Source of the DNA: CAZDCD01 sp964503885
GTDB taxonomy: Bacteria > Bacteroidota > Bacteroidia > Bacteroidales > UBA10428
Direction: 5' to 3'
Length of the DNA stretch: 64,000 nucleotides
Assembly (NCBI GenBank): GCA_964503885.1
Contig: CAZDCD010000007.1
Span: 1 to 64,000 of the forward strand
Below are positions 17,784 to 24,245 of this stretch, in pieces. How positions within the stretch are numbered: position 1 is the first letter of the stretch; each line of letters starts with the position of its first letter. The notes below the pieces were generated by a model. The model worked only from the letters and a program-made list of their open reading frames with translations. It was not told the DNA's origin and ran no database searches. The translations under genes and the position numbers were made by a program.

Positions 17784-19001
17784 TTAGCCTCTGATTGCAT
17801 TCACCGGTTTAAGGTTGATTGTCTTAATAACCGGGTAGAATGAGATGATTATTGTAATAACAAATATGGTTAATGCTTGATTCACAAATACTCTTGGGAT
17901 CATGCTGAAAAACATTGCCGGTTCAATTCCAAATGTTTCATAAACCTGGGCTACCTGTGAGGGAAGAGGGATAGGATGGTTAACCAGGTAGGCAATAAAC
18001 GGAAAACACAATGCAAATCCTGAGATTACGCCAATAAAACCAAGCAATATCGTTTCATAGAATAAAATGGTTGAAAGCCTTATTTTTTGCATTCCCACCG
18101 CTATCATAATTCCGGATTCCCTTCGTCTTTCCGCTACCATCATGATAACCGTACCAAAAATACCGAAGGCGATCACAATATAGAGTATGGCTTTCATAAC
18201 CACTCCGCCGGCCCGGTCTCCCTCGATCATTTGCACGAGTTCAGGGTTCATTTCACTCCAGGTCATCACCCTGTAATTTTTCCCGAGCGCTGCGATCAGG
18301 TGTTTTTTGGCTTTATCCACGTCATTGTATTTATCTACCATCAGGGCAATGGAAGTTACCATTCCCGGGGCAGAGAAAAAATCCCTTGCTTTGTCAATGG
18401 ATAAGTAAATGCCAAAATTGTTAAGTTCAGGCGATGGAAATTTCAGGATACCTTTAACCGGGTAGAGACCTGCGGCGCTTGCTCCGTGATATCCCTGGCT
18501 GATAAGTATGACCGTGTCGCCCAGATGAACATTCAGATGTTTAGCCAGGTTAACGGCGACAAGTGCACCATCATCACCGGGTTTCAGATAGCTGCCCTGT
18601 GCAACCCATTTTGACAAACCTGTGAGCCTGTTTTCCTTCTCAGGATCGATACCGATCAATGCCCCTCCCCTTGTATAATCGCCGGATGAGATTAGCGTAT
18701 AGGATTCCAGGCGCGGAACATAATAGGTTACTTCAGGCACTGAATTGATGGAATTATACAGTTTATCACCGGGTTTAAAAACATCGTTGATGGATTTGCT
18801 TTCCCAGTATTTCGGATTCTGGATCTGTAAGTAACCCGAATAGAATTTGACTATATTTTCAGTCATTTTTGCATACGTGCCTTCCTGCATCGAAGTCATA
18901 AACGTCGACAGAAAAACCGCCACAAAAACAGCTGCCACCGTAATGAGCGTTCTCTTTTTGTTGCGCCATATATTCCGCCATGCTATTGCTAAATAATTCA
19001 T
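17784..19001 (-). CDS. FtsX/MacB-type ABC permease (first of pair)
   Basis: 405 residues with the same plan as its neighbour: a first helix near 18-38 after AIAWRNIWRNKKRTL, a periplasmic domain, and three C-terminal helices of the FtsX domain, where AERRRESGIMIAVGMQ matches the ERIKELGMLMAVGM region of the paralogue. This cytoplasmic coupling-helix motif is characteristic of LolCE and MacB. It lies 73 nt downstream of the LolA-like gene and upstream of the second permease. The pair plus one ATPase and a periplasmic LolA-like protein closely parallels the Lol system, but a housekeeping lol function cannot be claimed. Confidence 0.92.
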   Translation of the reverse strand: MNYLAIAWRNIWRNKKRTLITVAAVFVAVFLSTFMTSMQEGTYAKMTENIVKFYSGYLQIQNPKYWESKSINDVFKPGDKLYNSINSVPEVTYYVPRLESYTLISSGDYTRGGALIGIDPEKENRLTGLSKWVAQGSYLKPGDDGALVAVNLAKHLNVHLGDTVILISQGYHGASAAGLYPVKGILKFPSPELNNFGIYLSIDKARDFFSAPGMVTSIALMVDKYNDVDKAKKHLIAALGKNYRVMTWSEMNPELVQMIEGDRAGGVVMKAILYIVIAFGIFGTVIMMVAERRRESGIMIAVGMQKIRLSTILFYETILLGFIGVISGFALCFPFIAYLVNHPIPLPSQVAQVYETFGIEPAMFFSMIPRVFVNQALTIFVITIIISFYPVIKTINLKPVNAIRG

Positions 19002-19074
19002 AATTAATTGGTTAAATTGTACTTAAAAATATCCGGATAATTTATCAACTCTGTTGATGTTATCAGCCGGTAAC

Positions 19075-19824
19075 TTACCTTACAGTCTTCAGGTTTTGCT
19101 GAGAAAAGAAATTATCGGAAACGGGAATATTAAATTGAACCGTGTCCCATGAAACTATTGTTTTATACCCTTCCTTATCAGCAGGGATAAGTTCATATTT
19201 TGCCGGTATAATCCTGCCGTCCATATCTTTTATATCAGATCCCAGTTCGGTTTTTACAAGATAATTATCTTCATCGTAATATTCGCTTTTAAGCATCAGG
19301 TACTCGTTTTTGGAAATCCACAGAAGAATTTTTCCCCAAACCACGGGGGCATTTTCTTTTGGAATAAGTTCTATCTTATAACATTCTCTTTCCTGAAGCG
19401 TTTCGCTTCCGGTGATTTTATGCGTATAATCCACCACTATAGAGGATTGATTCAGCAGGTCATCGTTGGTAAAATCCGATCCCAGCCATCCCTGTGAAAG
19501 CATGGAAGGAGGAAGTTTGATCATACGGTTGATGGAGGGGTTCCAGTTCCACATTTCATTTCCTCTTTTAAGGTAAGCCTGTCCTTTTTCCTTCGCCGGC
19601 GCAGTAACGAGCGCCAGGGAGTACTGTGTTCCCATAGTCCACGTTTTGAATGAGATGGTGCGTTCCCATGTCGGACGGATAATTTTCATCGACATGATGC
19701 TGTAACTCGATTTTTCGCCGTTCATTTTGTCATTGGCCTTTATCACGATTTCAGTTGCATCCTGAGAAAAGGACGTGAGACTTGAAATGACTGAAACCAA
19801 AAATGGTAGAAATGCGTTTTTCAT
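19075..19824 (-). CDS. LolA-like outer membrane lipoprotein-sorting protein
   Basis: 249 residues with a signal peptide (hydrophobic LPFLVSVISSLTSF, then SQDA) and the LolA-like fold expected of the 'outer membrane lipoprotein-sorting protein' family: ATEIVIKANDKMNGEKSS at the mature N-terminus, a central MWNWNPSINRMIKLPP, then LLWISKNEYLMLKSEYYDED. The family has a hydrophobic cup for acyl chains. In other bacteria it occurs with MMPL/RND transporters and a DUF1302 barrel; here the transporter is an ABC pair. Its start overlaps the TetR stop by 4 bp (19821-19824), so the two are translationally coupled. Confidence 0.87.
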   Translation of the reverse strand: MKNAFLPFLVSVISSLTSFSQDATEIVIKANDKMNGEKSSYSIMSMKIIRPTWERTISFKTWTMGTQYSLALVTAPAKEKGQAYLKRGNEMWNWNPSINRMIKLPPSMLSQGWLGSDFTNDDLLNQSSIVVDYTHKITGSETLQERECYKIELIPKENAPVVWGKILLWISKNEYLMLKSEYYDEDNYLVKTELGSDIKDMDGRIIPAKYELIPADKEGYKTIVSWDTVQFNIPVSDNFFSQQNLKTVR

Positions 19825-20417
19825 GGTGCTGTTTTTTTATGATTGCAATACCTTTCAATTAATTCTTTTTTGATCTGATCAAGCGGGAACATATCGGGTT
19901 TCATCACATAATCAAGTGTTATACCGTCAAGAAGTGAGGCAAACAACATGGTTTCCATAAGCGGATTACCAAACCCGGCATTTTTAAAATAGCTGACCAG
20001 CATATTCATTACAGGCCGGTATAAATCATCGATGCGTTTTTCAAACTTTTTAAAAACTGCAGGCTGAAGGGAAACCGACAGGTAAAGTTTCCAAAACTCC
20101 CTGTTTTTTTCGACCAGCCTGAATGATTCATTGATGAAAAACTCAAGCTCTTGTTCCTCAAGGATACCGTCCTTATTCGGATCAAAGAACTCCATCAGCT
20201 CATCGATACCTGTATTCAATATGGCTTCCAGCAATACATCCTTGCTTTCAAAATAATTATAAAGGAGTCCCTTTGAAATACCGGCCTTTTTTGCAATATG
20301 ACTGATGGTGGTATTCTCAAATCCTTTCTGGGCAAAGAGCTCAAGAGCTGATCCCATGATCAGCTGTTTTTTCCCCTGCCTTATTTCTTTGTATTGCTCT
20401 TTGGTACGCGGTGACAT
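19821..20417 (-). CDS. TetR/AcrR-family repressor of the ABC/LolA-like operon
   Basis: 198 residues. The N-terminal helix-turn-helix domain (about 10-60) has the TetR pattern IMGSALELFAQKGFENTTISHIAKKAGISKG followed by LLYNYFESKDVLL. The remaining all-helical ligand-binding domain is family-variable. It is the first gene of the operon that includes the LolA-like protein, both permeases, the ATPase and possibly the barrel. A good promoter (20506-20537) and two TetR-operator-like dyads precede it, so it most likely represses its own operon and is released by a lipophilic ligand; the ligand is unknown. Confidence 0.92.
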   Translation of the reverse strand: MSPRTKEQYKEIRQGKKQLIMGSALELFAQKGFENTTISHIAKKAGISKGLLYNYFESKDVLLEAILNTGIDELMEFFDPNKDGILEEQELEFFINESFRLVEKNREFWKLYLSVSLQPAVFKKFEKRIDDLYRPVMNMLVSYFKNAGFGNPLMETMLFASLLDGITLDYVMKPDMFPLDQIKKELIERYCNHKKTAP

Positions 20418-20439
20418 GAAGAGGATTTTATTTTAAAAC

Positions 20440-20453
20440 TGAACGGTCAGTCA
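20440..20453 (-). promoter_or_regulatory. TetR-operator-like dyad, promoter-distal
   Basis: TGAACGGTCAGTCA (minus strand TGACTGACCGTTCA) resembles the GACCG/CGGTC dyads common to TetR-family operators. It lies between the tetR promoter and its ATG and shares TGAACG with the second candidate at 20490. Confidence 0.4.
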
Positions 20454-20489
20454 TAAACACCCGTTTAAGAAAAAGCAGCATGTCTTTTT

Positions 20490-20508
20490 TGATTGAACGT
20501 TTGGTCAA
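20490..20508 (-). promoter_or_regulatory. TetR-operator-like dyad overlapping the promoter
   Basis: TTGAACG-TT-TGGTCAA (20493-20508) is an imperfect inverted repeat that overlaps the -7 box (20506-20513) and the expected transcription start. Binding here would block polymerase, fitting autorepression by the TetR gene just downstream. Confidence 0.45.
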
Positions 20509-20537
20509 AGGTAATATATTTTTCTCCCGATTGTCAA
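20506..20537 (-). promoter_or_regulatory. Bacteroidota promoter of the tetR-ABC operon
   Basis: On the minus strand TTG (20535-20537) and TACCTTTG (20506-20513) are separated by 21 nt, an excellent match to the Bacteroidota TTTG-N19-21-TAnnTTTG promoter. Transcription would start near 20499 and run into the TetR gene at 20417. Confidence 0.6.
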
Positions 20538-20570
20538 CTTTTCAGGGAACTTTTTTTTAAAAAAAATAAA

Positions 20571-20578
20571 TAAATTTG
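20571..20578 (+). promoter_or_regulatory. possible housekeeping -7 box upstream of the ECF sigma gene
   Basis: TAAATTTG is an exact TAnnTTTG match about 100 nt before the sigma ATG. Upstream is a T-rich tract without a clear TTTG. It would provide basal expression next to the ECF-type promoter at 20629. Confidence 0.35.
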
Positions 20579-20628
20579 TAATAATTTGTTTTGCAGAATG
20601 TTAAATATGAGGAAAAATTCAAAGGACC

Positions 20629-20654
20629 TGTAACTTTTTCCTTCTCGGAACGTC
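20629..20654 (+). promoter_or_regulatory. ECF-type promoter of the sigma gene
   Basis: TGTAAC (20629-20634) and CGTC (20651-20654) are separated by 16 nt with a T/C-rich spacer. The same arrangement occurs before the barrel gene at 22243. GTAAC/CGTC pairs are typical of ECF sigma-dependent promoters, so this sigma factor probably drives its own gene. Confidence 0.6.
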
Positions 20655-20677
20655 TTACAATCATTCAGAACTGAACG

Positions 20678-21163
20678 ATGACCATAGGAGAATATAACAG
20701 GAGTGTGGATGAATATGCCGACAGGCTTTACCGGTTTGTGCTTAAAAATTTTCGTGATGATGAAGGTGCAAGGGATATCGTCCAGGAAACATATGCGAAA
20801 CTATGGGTAAAAATTGCAGATGTATCGGCAGAAAAAGTCAGGTCGTATCTGTTTACAACAGCATACCATACAATGATTGACATGATTAGGAAGGATAAAT
20901 ACCGGGCTGACCTTGAGGAAGTGAAACAGGAAAAATATTCACACAACGATCAATATTCGGGTCTTTCAGAAATTTTGCATGAAGCCATTCAAAGGCTTCC
21001 CGAAGACCAGCGATCGGTGATTCTTTTACGTGATTATGAAGGCTATTCGTATGATGAAATAGCCCAGATTACAGGTTTGAACGAGTCGCAGGTAAAGGTC
21101 TATATTTACCGTGGAAGGGTATTTCTGAAAAACTACCTGGGAAGCATTGAAGCCATGATATAA
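20678..21163 (+). CDS. ECF-type RNA polymerase sigma factor
   Basis: 161 residues. A sigma-70 region 2 (about 8-75, with FRDDEGARDIVQETYAKLW, the -10 recognition and core-binding part) and region 4 (about 100-155, with LPEDQRSVILLRDYEGYSYDEIA and the helix-turn-helix GLNESQVKVYIYRGR). No region 3 or C-terminal extension is present. It is followed 8 nt later by a membrane anti-sigma-like protein and then an outer-membrane barrel. Matching ECF promoters precede both this gene and the barrel, so it is probably self-activating and controls at least the barrel. Confidence 0.94.
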   Translation: MTIGEYNRSVDEYADRLYRFVLKNFRDDEGARDIVQETYAKLWVKIADVSAEKVRSYLFTTAYHTMIDMIRKDKYRADLEEVKQEKYSHNDQYSGLSEILHEAIQRLPEDQRSVILLRDYEGYSYDEIAQITGLNESQVKVYIYRGRVFLKNYLGSIEAMI

Positions 21164-21171
21164 AAAACAGG

Positions 21172-22236
21172 ATGAAAATCAATCAACATAATTACGAGCT
21201 TTGCTTCATCGATTATTTCGACGGCAAACTTAGCCCTGTTGAAACGGCTGAGCTCATGTACTTCCTATCTGAAAATCCCGATCTCGAAAAAGAATTCAAT
21301 GCTTTTGGTCCCCTGAATGTTCCCGGCACGCATGTTTCTTTCCGGGATAAAGATGCACTGAAGAAAGACTTTAAGGACGTGGATGAAATAAGCACATCGA
21401 ACTTTGAGGAATTTTGCATCGGTGCCATGGAAAACGACCTCGACGCCGGTTCTCATAAAAAGCTGATGCAATACCTGCAGCAGCATCCGGAAAAAAAGGA
21501 TAGATTCACTGCGTTTGAAAAAACCAGATTGCATCCGGATCTGTCCGTTATCTATACAGGTAAAAATGCCCTGAAAAGGATCCCTGCCCCGGTATTTTTC
21601 CGGAACCGCATTCTGTATATTACCGGTGCAGCAGCTGCAATTCTGTTGGCCGTAATAGTTTTCAGAAACAGGGATTATTCAACGGGTGAAGTTAGTACGG
21701 GTTCAGTTGCAAATAACGCGATAGTTACCGGTAAACAGGATGAATCGCTTAAAACAGACAGCAATGCAGAGGAAGATAATAATTCAGGAACAGTCAGATT
21801 AGCTGCTTTACCCCGAAAGCCGGAAAAAATAAGCTCAATGGAGCCGGCTGATACGTGTAAAATATACCCTGTGCAAAAAAAGGAACCCGCTCTTTACAGG
21901 ATGAAACCTATTGAGGTCACAACGATCAGCAGAGGGAAGATACGTGAAGATTTACTGATGGCATCACATCAAATTGACAATACTGTTGACGGCACCGAAA
22001 AAAAACAGGGTATGCCAGGGCTTACCGGAATTCGGGATAATCTTTCCGAATTGCATATTTCATCATCTTCAGGGGATCTGAATTTCTGGACCCTGGCCAA
22101 TGCCGGTCTGAAAGGGGTGAATTATCTCACCGAATCAAACCTTGAAATCATCAGAAAAACAAATCCCGAAGGAGATATAACCACATACGGCATTAAATCT
22201 GAATCGTTCAGCATTTCAACGAACCGAAAAAAATAG
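21172..22236 (+). CDS. membrane anti-sigma-factor-like protein with duplicated N-terminal module
   Basis: 354 residues. The cytoplasmic half carries two copies of a roughly 60-residue module, at about 7-66 and 77-137. Both have the pattern N(Y/F)E..C, then LM.(F/Y)L...P....(E/R)F.AF and a terminal (D/N)ALK. A membrane helix follows (147-163) and then a long low-complexity periplasmic region (about 165-354) with no recognised domain. Position directly behind an ECF sigma gene and this topology indicate an anti-sigma factor, although the zinc-binding HxxxCxxC motif of ZAS proteins is absent. The periplasmic part would sense envelope signals, possibly through the barrel encoded next. Confidence 0.75.
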   Translation: MKINQHNYELCFIDYFDGKLSPVETAELMYFLSENPDLEKEFNAFGPLNVPGTHVSFRDKDALKKDFKDVDEISTSNFEEFCIGAMENDLDAGSHKKLMQYLQQHPEKKDRFTAFEKTRLHPDLSVIYTGKNALKRIPAPVFFRNRILYITGAAAAILLAVIVFRNRDYSTGEVSTGSVANNAIVTGKQDESLKTDSNAEEDNNSGTVRLAALPRKPEKISSMEPADTCKIYPVQKKEPALYRMKPIEVTTISRGKIREDLLMASHQIDNTVDGTEKKQGMPGLTGIRDNLSELHISSSSGDLNFWTLANAGLKGVNYLTESNLEIIRKTNPEGDITTYGIKSESFSISTNRKK

Positions 22237-22242
22237 CCGGCC

Positions 22243-22269
22243 TGTAACTTTTCAATTACCCTGTCCGTC
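22243..22269 (+). promoter_or_regulatory. ECF-type promoter of the barrel gene
   Basis: TGTAAC (22243-22248) and CGTC (22266-22269), 17 nt apart, repeat the elements found before the sigma gene at 20629; both begin CCTGTAACTTTT. It lies 7 nt after the anti-sigma stop and about 40 nt before the barrel start. Confidence 0.6.
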
Positions 22270-22309
22270 ACACAAATAATAAAGTCATTTTTCAACTAAC
22301 ATGCAAACT

Positions 22310-23239
22310 ATGAAAAAAATAAACGCGATTGTTCTGATACTCTTCCTGATTTGGGGAATAGCCCCCGGACAGGAGGCAGATACGGCCTCAGTGCCTGAGA
22401 ATATTGAAGAGAACGCCCCGGATATTGTTAATGATGATGAACAGGGGGTATCCATTAATATGGATGAGGTGGTCAAAGAAGAAAAGAGAGACACCACAAA
22501 AATTAAGATTGGAGACAGGGATATCAGTATTGTGGAAGACGAGGATGGCAATACCTCGGTAAACATAAAAGAATCTGACGGTGAGAACGGTGAAGAACCT
22601 AAAGGAAAAAAATTCAAGGGCCACTGGTCAGGACTGGAACTGGGGTTGAATAATTTCCTGGACAACGATTTCAGCATGTCAAGAACATCCGAGAACCAGT
22701 TTATGGATTTGAATACCGGGAGATCATGGAACGTTAACTTGAATTTCCAGCAGGTAAGTCTTGGAATCATCGGTAACCGGTTTGGGCTTGTTTCAGGCCT
22801 CGGAATTGAGTTTAACAACTACCAGTTTGATGGAAACAACAGCATCATGGAGGAAGCCGGAGTCATAGTCAGCAAAGAATTCCCTACCATTTCGCTTACC
22901 AAATCGAAATTGACCGCAACATACCTCAATGTTCCGTTGCTGCTTGAACTGCAAATTGGGGGAGAGAAGAGATCAAAGCGTGTGTATATTTCCGGAGGGA
23001 TTATCGGGAGTTTAAAGCTGGGGTCACATACCAAGGTCGTATACCTTGAGGACGGTAAGAAAAAGAGAGAGAAAGATCAGGATGATTACAATATAAATCC
23101 CTTGAGGTATGGATTAACCGCCAGGATCGGATATAAAAACCTGGAAGTATACAGCTATTATTACCCCACTCCCTTTTTCGAAAAAAATAAAGGCCCTGAA
23201 CTTTATCCCTTCAGCGTGGGACTTTCAGTCGGATTTTAA
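22310..23239 (+). CDS. PorT-like outer-membrane beta-barrel protein
   Basis: 309 residues from ATG 22310; an ATG three codons earlier (22301) is also possible. A signal peptide (KKINAIVLILFLIWGIAPGQ) is followed by an acidic, poorly structured region (about 25-105, rich in Asp, Glu and Val) and a C-terminal barrel (about 108-309) with Gly-aromatic strands and the end YPFSVGLSVGF. PorT/outer-membrane-protein family barrels are common targets of envelope-stress ECF systems in this phylum. A terminator hairpin follows at 23266-23294. The acidic N-terminal region may face the periplasm and interact with the anti-sigma protein (inference). Confidence 0.8.
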   Translation: MKKINAIVLILFLIWGIAPGQEADTASVPENIEENAPDIVNDDEQGVSINMDEVVKEEKRDTTKIKIGDRDISIVEDEDGNTSVNIKESDGENGEEPKGKKFKGHWSGLELGLNNFLDNDFSMSRTSENQFMDLNTGRSWNVNLNFQQVSLGIIGNRFGLVSGLGIEFNNYQFDGNNSIMEEAGVIVSKEFPTISLTKSKLTATYLNVPLLLELQIGGEKRSKRVYISGGIIGSLKLGSHTKVVYLEDGKKKREKDQDDYNINPLRYGLTARIGYKNLEVYSYYYPTPFFEKNKGPELYPFSVGLSVGF

Positions 23240-23265
23240 GAAGAATTCTGTTTTTGAAATAAGCA

Positions 23266-23300
23266 AAAGGCTGCCATAATATATGGTGGCCTTTGTTGTT
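23266..23300 (+). terminator. terminator after the sigma/anti-sigma/barrel unit
   Basis: A 12-bp stem, AAAGGCTGCCAT paired with ATGGTGGCCTTT (two G-T wobbles) around an AATAT loop, is followed by a T-rich GTTGTT. It lies 27 nt after the barrel stop. Confidence 0.6.
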
Positions 23301-23359
23301 AGATAACAAGGAGTACCAGTTGTCGTTAAAATTTCTATATTTACCAAATTTTTTAACGT

Positions 23360-24115
23360 ATGAATTCAGAAATTCTTACACCTCTTGAAATCAGAAGGTA
23401 CTCGAAACAGATTTCTTTGCCTTCTGTAGGCCTTAAGGGGCAGGAAAGAATAAAAAAATCCAAAGTGCTGGTGATCGGTGCCGGAGGCAAAGGAACATCG
23501 GTCATGCAAAATCTCGTTGTCTCGGGATTAGGCAAACTTGGAATTTCTGACAACTTCCTTGTTGAAGAAGATATGGTGGCAAGGCAGACTCTTTATGGGA
23601 ACAGTGACACCGGCAAACAGAAAGCGATTATTTCAAGAATTAAGCTTGGGGAGATCAATGAACTGACGGAAATTGAACTGCACAATATTTGCCTGGATGA
23701 ATCAAATATTGATACGATATCTGCTGATTACGATATATTGGTGGATGCAACAGATAATTTTCCGGCACACTACCTTATTAACGATGCCGGAATACGGTTA
23801 AAAAAACCGGTTGTGTACGGACACATTTTTGAATCGGAGATTGGTGTAACGGTTTTTAATTACAAAGGGGGGCCATCGTTCAGAAATTTATACCCCCGTG
23901 TGCCCAAAGGAATTGAAAAACCGGTACTCGGCGGTATTGCTTCATTCAGCATACTGACCCATCTTACAGGAGGTATTATGGCCCAGGAAGTATTGAAAAT
24001 CATCCTGGATCTTGATCATGTGCTTACAGGAAAATTATTGGTATTCAATTTGCCCGCGTACAGGATGGAATTCAGACCCGTAAATGTGAAAACAGAGCCT
24101 TCCGGCAGGAAGTAA
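23360..24115 (+). CDS. E1-like (ThiF/MoeB/HesA) adenylating protein lacking catalytic cysteines
   Basis: 251 residues. The Rossmann nucleotide loop is GAGGKG (40-45, normally GxGGLG); ARQ (74-76) stands where the family has the SNLNRQ arginine finger, and DATDNFPAHYLIND gives the magnesium-binding Asp. However, the region that normally reads YRCLFP and holds the zinc CxxC pairs and catalytic Cys reads FRNLYPR, and the whole protein has one cysteine (Cys111). It therefore cannot bind zinc in the MoeB/ThiF way or form a canonical E1 thioester. No thiS, moaD or other ubiquitin-like gene is adjacent. It may adenylate a C-terminus, or act on an unusual substrate. Function unassigned. Confidence 0.85.
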   Translation: MNSEILTPLEIRRYSKQISLPSVGLKGQERIKKSKVLVIGAGGKGTSVMQNLVVSGLGKLGISDNFLVEEDMVARQTLYGNSDTGKQKAIISRIKLGEINELTEIELHNICLDESNIDTISADYDILVDATDNFPAHYLINDAGIRLKKPVVYGHIFESEIGVTVFNYKGGPSFRNLYPRVPKGIEKPVLGGIASFSILTHLTGGIMAQEVLKIILDLDHVLTGKLLVFNLPAYRMEFRPVNVKTEPSGRK

Positions 24116-24245
24116 AACATATAATAGGTTCATGAACACCATTTTCTCAAAATAAAACGTAATGTGAAAAACTTTTGGACTTTTGTTTGCTTAATTGAGT
24201 TAATTATGCTTATTTTCAATATTTGCACGAATTGTTATCTGGTAT

